A stretch of DNA of 41,993 nucleotides. Origin: an uncultured Clostridia bacterium. Lineage in GTDB: Bacteria; Bacillota; Clostridia; Oscillospirales; Acutalibacteraceae. A model generated the notes under the pieces. It saw only the letters and a program-made list of their open reading frames with translations. It made no database searches and had not been told where the DNA came from. Shown piece by piece: positions 8,063 to 17,196 of the stretch. The first letter of the stretch is position 1; every line of letters starts with the position of its first letter. Where the stretch lies: positions 1-41,993 of the forward strand of contig CAMFBH010000015.1 in assembly GCA_945948515.1 (NCBI GenBank). The letters run 5' to 3'. The position numbers and the translations under genes were made by a program.

Positions 8063-9268
8063 TTATTTGACAGAATTCGACTCTTTAAGCATATTATCGG
8101 CAAATATTGCGTATCCTTTTGTCGGATTGTTTATTATTACATGCGTCAGAGCCCCGACAAGCCTCGAATTTTGAATTATCGGGCTTCCGCTCATACCCTG
8201 AACTATTCCTCCCGTTATTGACAAAAGCCGTTTATCCGTAACCTTTACAACCATATTTTTTTGCTCACCGTTGTCTTTATAATTTATTTTAACTATTTCT
8301 ATTGAAAAAACCTGGGGACCCTTGTCGTCTATGGTTGTTATTATTTGTGCAAAGCCTTTTTGCACCTCCTGAACAGAGGCGACCTCATACATGAGAGGAG
8401 AAACTAAATTTGCAGTATATTTTCCGTAAACCCCGTTGTTTCTGTTTTCAGAAAGAGTGCCTATTGCCTCATCGGTAAAGGTGCAGCAAAGCGAACCCGT
8501 CCTTCCGCTGGATGCTTTTTCTATTTTTGTTACATCTGCTTTAACAGCTTCTCCTCTGAGCATGGGCATTATTTCGTTTGTATCAACATCGTTCACCGGA
8601 TGACCGAGGGCTGCAAACGAACTGTTTTGAGTATTGAAAAAAGTTATTGTTCCTATGCCCGCCGTTGAATCTCTAACCCACATTCCTGCTTTGTATTCGC
8701 CCTGTCTTTCGGAATAAACAGGTGTTAAGGTTGTTGTTTTGTACCTACCGTTTCTTTTGTATCTAATTTCATATTCTTTTCCGTTATTGTCGTTGAGTAT
8801 TTCTTCTACCTCCGATGCCGAATACACATTTTGTGAATTGATTGAAATTATTACATCTCCGATTTCAAGGCCGCACTCCTCGGCAGGATTTACTTTTTTA
8901 TCTCCCGCTTCTATTGCCTGTGTACCAACAACAATAACTCCGTTTGTATATAGCTTTATTCCGAAGCATTCTCCGCTCACTGCAACAGTTTGTCTGCTTT
9001 TCTCGCTGATATTCACTTCCTTTACGGGAATAATACCAAATAGTTTAATTTCACTTTTTTCGTTGTTTACTGCAACTGATGAAGAATAATCTACGCTCTG
9101 TTCCCTGCGATTTGATTTAACCTTGTATAAAGATGCAAGTGAAAAATCACTGTTTGCATAGCTTGTATAATTCTCGGGCAAAGCATAATTTCCGAATGCG
9201 ATTAAGCAAAATACTGCTAAAACCAACGAAGCAACAATTGCATCAAATATTCTTATTGCTTTTTTCAT
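8063..9268 (-). CDS. spoIVB: SpoIVB serine peptidase (S55 family)
   Basis: In Bacillus, SpoIVB is secreted from the forespore into the intermembrane space, where it cleaves SpoIVFA and so triggers pro-sigma-K processing. I start at the ATG at 9266-9268 ([13 protein letters not shown]), which has GGTGA upstream; the longer frame needs a TTG start with no better site. The result is 401 residues: one N-terminal membrane segment (about 8-26), a PDZ domain (about 95-175), and the S55 protease domain with HPVND (His223), TDK (Asp345) and GMSGSP (Ser360), spaced like the Bacillus His/Asp/Ser triad. It stands directly upstream of spo0A with no terminator between, so read-through into spo0A is possible. 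Confidence 0.95.
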   Translation of the reverse strand: MKKAIRIFDAIVASLVLAVFCLIAFGNYALPENYTSYANSDFSLASLYKVKSNRREQSVDYSSSVAVNNEKSEIKLFGIIPVKEVNISEKSRQTVAVSGECFGIKLYTNGVIVVGTQAIEAGDKKVNPAEECGLEIGDVIISINSQNVYSASEVEEILNDNNGKEYEIRYKRNGRYKTTTLTPVYSERQGEYKAGMWVRDSTAGIGTITFFNTQNSSFAALGHPVNDVDTNEIMPMLRGEAVKADVTKIEKASSGRTGSLCCTFTDEAIGTLSENRNNGVYGKYTANLVSPLMYEVASVQEVQKGFAQIITTIDDKGPQVFSIEIVKINYKDNGEQKNMVVKVTDKRLLSITGGIVQGMSGSPIIQNSRLVGALTHVIINNPTKGYAIFADNMLKESNSVK

Positions 9269-9313
9269 TTTTATCACCGAAATTATTATTGCCGCTATCA
9301 ATCAATATAAAAC

Positions 9314-9351
9314 AAAACAAAAAAAGGAGACGAACAAAATGTTCGTCTCCT
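9314..9351 (-). terminator. Intrinsic terminator of pfkA
   Basis: The perfect 12-bp stem AGGAGACGAACA/TGTTCGTCTCCT (arms 9340-9351 and 9325-9336) has a three-base loop and is followed by seven or more T residues on the minus strand. It separates pfkA from spoIVB. Confidence 0.93.
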
Positions 9352-9373
9352 AAAAAATCAAATAAATATTCGA

Positions 9374-10339
9374 TTAGATTGAAATCTCGTGAGCAATATT
9401 GTAAAGCTCCATATCAATGGACTTTTTCATATTGAGAGCTTCAAAAATATCATAATCAACGATTTCTTCCTTTTGAGCGGCAACAACACGGTTTCCGATG
9501 TCCTGCATAAGAAGCTTAACTGCATAATTGCCCATTCTTGATGCAAGAACTCTGTCTCTTGCTGTGGGAGAACCGCCGCGCTGAACATGCCCGAGAATGC
9601 AGGATCTTGACTCTACGCCTGTTTTTGCCTGAATCTTCTTTGCGAGTTCTTCAACATCAACGCCTACGCCCTCAGCTACAATAATAAGGAAGTGGAGTTT
9701 TCCTGTAAGCTGAGTGCGGCGCATTCTTTCAATAACATGCTTTTCAATATCAAAATCAATTTCGGGAACAAGAATTGCTGTTGCACCGCAGGCAATACCC
9801 GCATTAAGCGCAAGGAATCCTGCTCTTCTTCCCATAACCTCAACAACCGTGCAACGGTCGTGGCTTTCTGTGGTATCTCTGATACGGTCAACCATCTGCA
9901 TAATTGTGTTAAGGCAGGTATCGTAGCCGATTGTATTATCACAGCAAGCAATATCGTTATCTATTGTACCGGGAATACCAACGCACGGAATTCCGCGCTC
10001 GCTTAAATCACGCGCACCTCTGAACGAGCCGTCACCGCCGATAACAACAACACCGTCTATTCCGTTTTCTTTACATGTTCGTATTGCCTTGCGCATACCT
10101 TCCTCTGTTGCAAATTCAACAGAACGAGCGCTGTAAAGCATTGTTCCGCCTCTGTGAATAATATCTGAAACAGAGCGAAGGTTCATTTCGATAAAATCGC
10201 CGTTAATAAGGCCGTTATATCCTCTGATAACGCCGAGAACACGAATACCGTTTTCGCATGCAGTACGAACAACAGCTCTGACTGCAGCGTTCATTCCGGG
10301 AGAATCTCCTCCGCTTGTAAGAACAGCAATAGTTTTCAT
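9374..10339 (-). CDS. pfkA: ATP-dependent 6-phosphofructokinase
   Basis: The enzyme phosphorylates fructose 6-phosphate to fructose 1,6-bisphosphate, the committed step of glycolysis, in the cytosol. I start at the ATG at 10337-10339 (MKTIAVLTSGGDSPGMNAAV), because the upstream ATG overlaps the GGAGG ribosome binding site; the product is 321 residues, usual for bacterial PfkA. GGDGSFRGA and GIPGTIDND are the ATP-binding and catalytic segments, and the glycine in GGDGS fits ATP rather than pyrophosphate use. It has its own promoter and terminator. Its product is the activator of HPr kinase, encoded about 10 kb upstream. Confidence 0.96.
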   Translation of the reverse strand: MKTIAVLTSGGDSPGMNAAVRAVVRTACENGIRVLGVIRGYNGLINGDFIEMNLRSVSDIIHRGGTMLYSARSVEFATEEGMRKAIRTCKENGIDGVVVIGGDGSFRGARDLSERGIPCVGIPGTIDNDIACCDNTIGYDTCLNTIMQMVDRIRDTTESHDRCTVVEVMGRRAGFLALNAGIACGATAILVPEIDFDIEKHVIERMRRTQLTGKLHFLIIVAEGVGVDVEELAKKIQAKTGVESRSCILGHVQRGGSPTARDRVLASRMGNYAVKLLMQDIGNRVVAAQKEEIVDYDIFEALNMKKSIDMELYNIAHEISI

Positions 10340-10407
10340 ATCATATTCCTCCAAAATGTAAATAAAACTGATTTATATTTTGTAATTTAATTACCGCATT
10401 AACCCTA

Positions 10408-10436
10408 ATTGTACTAATTATGGCATAAATTGTCAA
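10408..10436 (-). promoter_or_regulatory. Promoter of pfkA
   Basis: TTGACA (10431-10436) and TACAAT (10408-10413) are 17 bp apart. The -35 box begins four bases after the dnaE stop codon, and I see no terminator between, so pfkA may also receive read-through from the upstream operon. Confidence 0.8.
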
Positions 10437-10440
10437 GTAT

Positions 10441-13400
10441 CTACTCATAAAAAACGACATTTTCATTGCCCATAATTCTTTCTAACTCAGTAAGCATTGT
10501 TTTATTCACTTCTACCCTAAAACCTTTTTCAAGAGTATATTCTTTACTTTCAATATAATACATATACAGCGGATATGTTCCTTCATCAAATATTGAAAGA
10601 ACCCTTTTTGCTTTTTCTATACAAGGGTCATTTTCATTTTTAAATCTTAAAAACAGCCCTTTCTTTTTCTTTGCGGAGGTTTTCTTTTCAACTGCAACCG
10701 TTATTTCGTTCGGAGCACCGCAAATACTTTCGGCAATAATTTTAGGGTCCTTTTCCTCTTCGGTTGAAACCTTTCCCGTAACCGTCATTACACTTCCCTG
10801 AATCACGAAGGATGAAAACTCATTGAGTATTTTCGGGAAAACAATTATTTCTATGCTGCCGAGAGTATCCTCAAGAGTTACAAATGCCATTGTTGAACCG
10901 TTTCTTGTTTGCTTAAGCGTTACTCTTGACGCTATTCCGAAAACGGTTATTTTTTTATCGGGAAGAAATGCTTCCGGACTTTCAAGCAATTCTATTGTTT
11001 TCACAAAGCCTTGAGTAAATTCGGAATACTTTTCGAGAGGATGACCTGAAAGATAAAGCCCTGTCATTTCCTTTTCCATTTTCAGAAGCTCCTGCTTCGG
11101 AAACTCCTCAACCTTCGGAAGCTCAAAGCGAAATCCGAAATCATCATCTGCACCGAGGTCAAAAAAGCCCACCTGTCCGTAGGCAGAACGCTTTTTGTAC
11201 TCTTCAAGATTTGAAACTATCGAGGGAAGAGCCTGAAGCATCTGCCTTCGTGAAGCACCGAGCCCGTCGAGACTGCCGCATCTGATTAAGCTTTCAACTG
11301 CCCGCTTATTAAAATGATTACCGTACATTCTAAAGCAGAAATCGAAAATATCGGTAAAATCTCCGTTCTTCCGCTCATTAATAATATCGTTAATAAACTC
11401 GCTTCCGAGATTTTTTATTCCCAAAAGTCCGTAGCTTATTACATTTTTATTTGCAGTAAATCCGTTCAAGCTTTTGTTAATATCGGGAGGAGAAAGCTTA
11501 AGACCGAGCTTTTTACTTTCGGCAATATATTTTGCAACCTTATTTGAGCTGTCAAGCACGGAGGTAAGAAGCGCCGCCATAAACTCAGCGGGATAATAAA
11601 CCTTAAGATACGCCGTTCTGTATGCAACAAGGGCATAGCACGCCGCATGGGATTTATTGAATGCGTATTTTGCGAATTCAGCCATATCATCAAATATTTC
11701 ATTTGCCGCTTCAAGGCTGACTCCTCTTTTTAGAGCACCGTCGCATTCTCCGTCAACACCGTAAATAAAGGACTGTCTTTCCTTTTCCATTACATCCTTT
11801 TTCTTTTTACTCATTGCACGGCGAACAATATCCGCACGCCCGTAGCTGTATCCTGCAAGCTCACGGAAAATCTGCATAACCTGCTCCTGATACACCATAC
11901 AGCCGTAGGTGTTTTCAAGAATCGGTTTAAGCAGAGGGGTTTTGTATTTTATGCGTTCGGGGTGCTTTGAATTTTCAATAAAGGTATCAATCTGCTTTGC
12001 CGGTCCCGGTCTGTAAAGCGAGGTTGCGGCGATTAAATCCTCAAGAGAGGTTGGCTTAAGATTTATAAGCATTTGCTTCATTCCGGGTGATTCAAACTGA
12101 AAAATACCCTCGGTTTGCCCTTTTGAAAAAAGCTTATAAACATTAGGGTCGTCAATCGGAATTTTGTTAATATCTATCCCTGCGGCTTTTGAAGCATAGT
12201 CAATAACCGTAAGAGTTCTGAGACCGAGAAAATCCATTTTCAAAAGTCCGAGCTCTTCAAGGGTTGTCATAATATACTGCGTTACGGGAACGCCGTCGTT
12301 TGTTGCAAGCGGAACATATGATGCAACGGGGTCGTGAGTTATTACAACGCCTGCCGCGTGGGTTGAGGTGTTTCTCGGCATTCCCTCAACCTTTCTTGCA
12401 TTGTTAATCAGCTCATTAACACGCTCATCGCTTTCCATCAGAGCACGAAGCTCACTGCTTTTTTTTACAGCATCGTCTATTGTAATATGAAAATCATTCG
12501 GAACAAGCTTTGCAACTGCATCAACAGAAGCATATGGCATACCCATAACACGACCAACATCTCTTATTGCGGCCCGGGTAGCAAGCGTTCCGAAGGTTAC
12601 TATCTGTGCAACATGGTCTGCACCGTATTTTTCGCTGACATATTCAATTACCTCGCCTCGCCGCTCATAGCAGAAGTCAATATCGAAATCGGGCATACTG
12701 ACTCTTTCGGGATTAAGAAATCTTTCAAAAAGAAGATTATATTTCATTGGGTCAATATCGGTTATTCCAACGCAGTACGCCGCGATTGAGCCTGCGCCCG
12801 AGCCTCTTCCGGGGCCGACGGGTATTCCCTTTTTCTTTGCAAACGCAACGAAATCACGAACTATCAAATAATAGTCCGTATATCCCATTTGATTTATTGT
12901 TTTAAGCTCATACTCGAGCCTGTCCATATAATTTTGCGGAGGATTTTCTCCGTAGCGTTTTTTCATTCCCCTAACACAGAGCATTTCAAAATACTCAAAA
13001 TGATCCATATTATCCGGGGTTTCAAAATACGGAAGCTTTGTGTTGCCGAATTCAAAATCGAAATTACAAATATCGGCAATCCTCTCGGTATTGTCAACCG
13101 CCTCGGGAATATCTGAAAACAGCTCTTTCATTTCATTTTCATTCTTGAGATAGAACTCGTTAGAATGGAATTCAAGACCTGTATCTTCGCCTAAAATGTG
13201 ATTAGTTTGAATACAAATTAAAACCTGCTGAATTTTTGAATCCTCCTGCTCAACATAGTGAACATCATTTGTTGCAGCGAGAGGAATTCCTGTTTCTCTG
13301 CTAAGCCTTTTTAATCCTTCCTTAACAATTTTCTGTTCGGGCAGACCGTGGTCCTGAACCTCAAGATAATAGTTTCCCTCACCGAAGGTATCAAGATACC

Positions 13401-13875
13401 ACAGAGCGGTTCTTTTTGCTTTATCATAATCTTTTTCAAGAAGAGCCTGCGGGATTTCTCCGGCAAGGCATGCAGAAAGGCACACAAGCCCCTCAGAATA
13501 CTTTTCAAGAAGTTCACGGTCAACTCTCGGCTTGAAGTAAAATCCCTCGGTAAACGAAAGGGAAACCATTTTTATGAGATTCTTGTAGCCATCTTCATTT
13601 TTACACAGCAAAATCAGGTGATTGTAATCCTTATCAAGCACCTTTTCCTTGTCAAACCTTGTTCTGGGAGCAACATAAACCTCACAGCCGATAATCGGTT
13701 TTATCCCCTGTTTTTTGCACTCCTTATAGAAATCAACCGCACCGTACATATTGCCATGGTCGGTTATTGCAAGGCATTTCATTGAGTTTTTCTTTGCCTG
13801 AGAAACAAGCTGCTCAATTCGGCAAGCGCCGTCAAGCAAGCTGTATTCAGTGTGAACATGAAGATGAGTAAACAT
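10441..13875 (-). CDS. dnaE: DNA polymerase III subunit alpha, DnaE type
   Basis: This is a C-family replicative polymerase. The 1144-residue protein starts with a PHP domain (HLHVHTEYSLLDGA near 4-17), followed by the palm with PGRGSGAGS (355-363) and the catalytic PDFDIDF (Asp396, 398, 400), a YQEQVMQI/YSYGRADIVRRAM fingers region, helix-hairpin-helix and a C-terminal OB fold (about residues 980-1060). The length resembles the long DnaE1 class. Clostridia usually also carry PolC, which is not in the window, so DnaE may share synthesis with it. It is the last gene of the hprK-headed unit, 19 bp after the GH31 gene; its ribosome binding site (AAAGAAG) is weak. Confidence 0.96.
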   Translation of the reverse strand: MFTHLHVHTEYSLLDGACRIEQLVSQAKKNSMKCLAITDHGNMYGAVDFYKECKKQGIKPIIGCEVYVAPRTRFDKEKVLDKDYNHLILLCKNEDGYKNLIKMVSLSFTEGFYFKPRVDRELLEKYSEGLVCLSACLAGEIPQALLEKDYDKAKRTALWYLDTFGEGNYYLEVQDHGLPEQKIVKEGLKRLSRETGIPLAATNDVHYVEQEDSKIQQVLICIQTNHILGEDTGLEFHSNEFYLKNENEMKELFSDIPEAVDNTERIADICNFDFEFGNTKLPYFETPDNMDHFEYFEMLCVRGMKKRYGENPPQNYMDRLEYELKTINQMGYTDYYLIVRDFVAFAKKKGIPVGPGRGSGAGSIAAYCVGITDIDPMKYNLLFERFLNPERVSMPDFDIDFCYERRGEVIEYVSEKYGADHVAQIVTFGTLATRAAIRDVGRVMGMPYASVDAVAKLVPNDFHITIDDAVKKSSELRALMESDERVNELINNARKVEGMPRNTSTHAAGVVITHDPVASYVPLATNDGVPVTQYIMTTLEELGLLKMDFLGLRTLTVIDYASKAAGIDINKIPIDDPNVYKLFSKGQTEGIFQFESPGMKQMLINLKPTSLEDLIAATSLYRPGPAKQIDTFIENSKHPERIKYKTPLLKPILENTYGCMVYQEQVMQIFRELAGYSYGRADIVRRAMSKKKKDVMEKERQSFIYGVDGECDGALKRGVSLEAANEIFDDMAEFAKYAFNKSHAACYALVAYRTAYLKVYYPAEFMAALLTSVLDSSNKVAKYIAESKKLGLKLSPPDINKSLNGFTANKNVISYGLLGIKNLGSEFINDIINERKNGDFTDIFDFCFRMYGNHFNKRAVESLIRCGSLDGLGASRRQMLQALPSIVSNLEEYKKRSAYGQVGFFDLGADDDFGFRFELPKVEEFPKQELLKMEKEMTGLYLSGHPLEKYSEFTQGFVKTIELLESPEAFLPDKKITVFGIASRVTLKQTRNGSTMAFVTLEDTLGSIEIIVFPKILNEFSSFVIQGSVMTVTGKVSTEEEKDPKIIAESICGAPNEITVAVEKKTSAKKKKGLFLRFKNENDPCIEKAKRVLSIFDEGTYPLYMYYIESKEYTLEKGFRVEVNKTMLTELERIMGNENVVFYE

Positions 13876-13894
13876 TTTTCTTCTTTCCGAACAT

Positions 13895-16279
13895 TTAGTA
13901 CTTCATTTTAAATATTTCTTCTATCGGCTTTCTGTAACACGCTCTGCATTTCGGTATTTTTTTGTCACCTTTTGCACAGCCCGAGAAAGTTCTTTGCTTA
14001 TAAACTACACTTTCCTGATACTTTGAAACAAGCTTAACAATTTCACTCTCCATACTGTTATTTTTCAAGGCTTCAACACCTATGAGCGAAATTTTTACAT
14101 TATCGAACGGAGTGATGTTGTTTAAATTAATGCAAACAAATTCCTTGCCTTCATCCAAATCAAAATCAGCTTTTTCGCCATTTATCTCAACGCTAACGCT
14201 ATCCGATTTAACAATATCTTTAAAGCTGATTATGTAATTTCTCTTTTCGGGAATAACGGATAAATCACCCTGAGCACAATTAATAATAAACTCTGTGCAA
14301 TCTCCGTTCTCTTTGATTTCAAACATTGTTTGGGCGAAAGCACCCTTTTCAAAATCAAGGCTTTCCCCATCATCCTCATAAAGAGTGAATTTACCGTTTC
14401 CTCTGTACGCAAGGATTTCCATTTCAACAGGATTTTCAGAGCAGTTTGTTCTGCAATTAACATCAAGAGGAATAATTGAGCCTTCCTTTGCAAGAACGGG
14501 AATGCTCTCAATTCCGCGAAACATTTCAACGACCTGATTACCCTCGTAAATTCTGTTGTTGAAAATATCTGTATATCTTCCTTCGGGAAGCCAAACTTCA
14601 ACAGAAGAAAGATTTGTTTTTCTGCTTGCGGGCTTTGTTATAGGAGCCGCAATAAGCTCGCTTCCGAACAAATACTCATTCTTGTATTTATAGGCATTTT
14701 CATTGTTAGGATACTCATAGTACATAGGCTCAATCAACGCCCTGTGCTCTTTGTATGTTCTGTAATTCATTGAGTAAATATACGGAATTAATCTGTGTCT
14801 TAGGCGCAAAAGCTCCTTGGCAAGAATCTGAGCATCAAATCTGAAATTCCAAGGCTCCTTGCCCATAAACTCATTATTGGTTGAATGAAGTCGATTTATC
14901 GGGCTGAAAACTCCGAACTGAAGCCAGCGAACATAAAGCTCATCGTCCTTCTTTCCTAAATAATGACCGCCGATATCGTGACTCCACCAAGTATAGCCTA
15001 TATTTGAAGCCGTAGCAGTTGAGTATGGCTGAAAATCAAGACAATTCCAGCAAACCTTTGTATCTCCCGAAAAGCCGAGAGGATATCGCTGACTTCCGGG
15101 CTCTGCGAAGCGGGAAAGAATTAAGCCTCTTTTACCGTTTCTTGCGCTATCGAGATAATGATAATGATTTAAAGCCCAAAGCGGATCAAGACCGGGAAGC
15201 TTTGATTTCTTTCCCTGCTGCCAATCTATCCACCAAAAATCAACTCCGTCATTCTCATAGGGATGATGAAGAATTTCAAAATACGCCTGCATATATTCGG
15301 GGCTTGTACAATCGAATTCTATACACTTTTTACTCTTAGCATCAGCACCTACCGCCTTTGCAAAATCAGAATACATATCCTCGTAAAAATGCACTCCTTC
15401 GGCAGGATGAAGATTAACGGTAACCTTAAAATTCTTACCCTTAAGCCATTTCAAAAATTCCTTATAGTTTGGAAAAAGCTCGGTATTCCAGCTATATCCC
15501 GTCCAACCAGTGCCGATATAAGGATTTTTGTTTTGAACGGAAGAATCAAGCTGATTCGAAAAGCGGCTTTTAACATCGGTCCAATGCCAATCCATATCTA
15601 TTGTTGCAACACTAATCGGTATTTCTTCATTCAAAAAGCGCTGCATTAATGCAATATACTCCTCTTGTGTATATGCTTTATATCTGCTCCACCAGTTTCC
15701 GAGGCAAAATCTCGGAACAAGCGGAACTCCTCCGGTTAAGGTTATAAAATCCGAAACTGCCTTTCTGTAATTCCTGCCGTAAGCGAAAATATAATAATCC
15801 TTTTCTTTGCTTTTTCTCGGAGAAACCGTTCCGTTTCTATTTAATAAAAGCGAATTGCTGTCGTCAAAAATCGCGCCTCCGTTTTTTGAAACAACGCCCT
15901 CACCGAGCGGAATTGCACCAAAGGTTCCGTCCAATGTTCTATAAGTTCCTTTAAGGTTTCCTTTTGAAAAATTTGTTATTTTATTTCCGTTAACTATTGC
16001 ATAACGAACCGAACCGTTTTTTGCATTAACGCAAAGCTCACAGCCGTTGGTTTTAACAATAATATTCCCGCTTTTCTTTTCACTTGAAAACCTTACATCT
16101 TCAAGCTGCCTGCACCAAACCTTCTGAGTCGGCAAATCAACAAATTCTCCGTTTTGGGAAAATTCAACTCTAAAAAGATTTTCAGTCAGAACACCGATTC
16201 TTACATTTCCCGAAAGAACGGTGCATTTATCGCTCTGCTTTGAAGGAAGATTTAATGAGAATTCTTTTTTAAAATCCAT
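13895..16279 (-). CDS. Glycoside hydrolase family 31 (alpha-glucosidase/xylosidase-like)
   Basis: GH31 enzymes hydrolyse alpha-linked glycosides with retention. The 794-residue protein has an N-terminal beta-sandwich (about 1-170), a TIM barrel, and C-terminal beta domains. The proposed nucleophile is Asp352 in WWIDWQQG and the acid/base Asp406 in GFSGDTKVCW; WWSHDIGGH follows. There is no signal peptide, so the substrate is probably a short imported oligosaccharide; its identity cannot be read from sequence. The last 35 residues carry Cys768, Cys778 and Cys781 in a basic tail, which I do not know as a GH31 feature. It starts three bases after the whiA stop and runs into dnaE, an odd place for a glycosidase. 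Confidence 0.9.
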   Translation of the reverse strand: MDFKKEFSLNLPSKQSDKCTVLSGNVRIGVLTENLFRVEFSQNGEFVDLPTQKVWCRQLEDVRFSSEKKSGNIIVKTNGCELCVNAKNGSVRYAIVNGNKITNFSKGNLKGTYRTLDGTFGAIPLGEGVVSKNGGAIFDDSNSLLLNRNGTVSPRKSKEKDYYIFAYGRNYRKAVSDFITLTGGVPLVPRFCLGNWWSRYKAYTQEEYIALMQRFLNEEIPISVATIDMDWHWTDVKSRFSNQLDSSVQNKNPYIGTGWTGYSWNTELFPNYKEFLKWLKGKNFKVTVNLHPAEGVHFYEDMYSDFAKAVGADAKSKKCIEFDCTSPEYMQAYFEILHHPYENDGVDFWWIDWQQGKKSKLPGLDPLWALNHYHYLDSARNGKRGLILSRFAEPGSQRYPLGFSGDTKVCWNCLDFQPYSTATASNIGYTWWSHDIGGHYLGKKDDELYVRWLQFGVFSPINRLHSTNNEFMGKEPWNFRFDAQILAKELLRLRHRLIPYIYSMNYRTYKEHRALIEPMYYEYPNNENAYKYKNEYLFGSELIAAPITKPASRKTNLSSVEVWLPEGRYTDIFNNRIYEGNQVVEMFRGIESIPVLAKEGSIIPLDVNCRTNCSENPVEMEILAYRGNGKFTLYEDDGESLDFEKGAFAQTMFEIKENGDCTEFIINCAQGDLSVIPEKRNYIISFKDIVKSDSVSVEINGEKADFDLDEGKEFVCINLNNITPFDNVKISLIGVEALKNNSMESEIVKLVSKYQESVVYKQRTFSGCAKGDKKIPKCRACYRKPIEEIFKMKY

Positions 16280-16282
16280 AAC

Positions 16283-17179
16283 TTACTTCTTTATACCCTC
16301 GGCTGTTTCAACAATTCTTTTCAGCCTGTGATTTATTCCGCTTTTTGAAAGAGGCGGATTTGACATTTTACTGAGTTCACTCAGCGAAGCATCGGGATTA
16401 TCAAGACGAAGCTGTGCAACCGCCTTTAAATCATCGTTAAGATACGACAAACCCTTTGTGCTTTTAATTTTTTCTATTGCCTGAATTTGAATTGAAACAG
16501 CCTTTACCATTCTTTCAATATTTGCCGTTTCGCAATTTGCCTGCCTGTTTGCTTTATTACGAAAATCTTTAACGATTTTCTCATTCATTAAATCAAACAT
16601 AGCGCCCGAAGCGCCGATTATATACAGGAAATCCTCAATGGTTTCGCTTTCCTTGAAATAAATTATATTATAGCCGTTGCGCTTTGCGGATTTCGGATGA
16701 AGCTCGCTTTCGTTAAGCATTGTAAACAGGTCTCTTGAAAGATTAAAATACGCAACGGTAAACTCAAGATGATAATCCTTTTTCGGGCTTGAAACGGTTC
16801 CGCACACCAAAAATGCGCCTGCAAAGAAAGCGCCGAAGCATTCCTCACAGGAAAAATTCGAGTAATTCACCTTAAGATTTGTTGCTTTAAGCTCGTGTCC
16901 GAAATAAAGCAGAACCTTTCGACAATCCTTTTTTTCAACACTGACTGTTATAATTTTTCCGCTCGGAGAGCTCTTTATTTGTGTTTCAACATTGCAAAGC
17001 TCTTTGATTGAAGCGGAATACGCCTCGGCAACCTGCCGGTTTTCGGTTTGCATTGAAATCTTATTTTCACTGAAGCTTTTACCGAAAATGAGCATTCCGT
17101 AAAGGAATGCTCTTTTGCAACAGTTTTTCTCATATTCAATTTTCACCAGTTCATTTTTAACCTGTGATGAAAATGTCAT
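16283..17179 (-). CDS. whiA: Sporulation/cell-division regulator WhiA
   Basis: WhiA proteins join a LAGLIDADG homing-endonuclease-like N-terminal fold, without nuclease function, to a C-terminal helix-turn-helix; they affect division and chromosome segregation in Firmicutes and sporulation in Streptomyces. The 298-residue product starts MTFSSQVKNELVKIEYEKN and ends with the conserved LDNPDASLSELSKMSNPPLS and GINHRLKRI, the DNA-binding part. It follows rapZ by 17 bp. The yvcK gene that usually lies between rapZ and whiA is absent here. Confidence 0.95.
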   Translation of the reverse strand: MTFSSQVKNELVKIEYEKNCCKRAFLYGMLIFGKSFSENKISMQTENRQVAEAYSASIKELCNVETQIKSSPSGKIITVSVEKKDCRKVLLYFGHELKATNLKVNYSNFSCEECFGAFFAGAFLVCGTVSSPKKDYHLEFTVAYFNLSRDLFTMLNESELHPKSAKRNGYNIIYFKESETIEDFLYIIGASGAMFDLMNEKIVKDFRNKANRQANCETANIERMVKAVSIQIQAIEKIKSTKGLSYLNDDLKAVAQLRLDNPDASLSELSKMSNPPLSKSGINHRLKRIVETAEGIKK

Positions 17180-17196
17180 ATCCTACCTGCCTGTAA

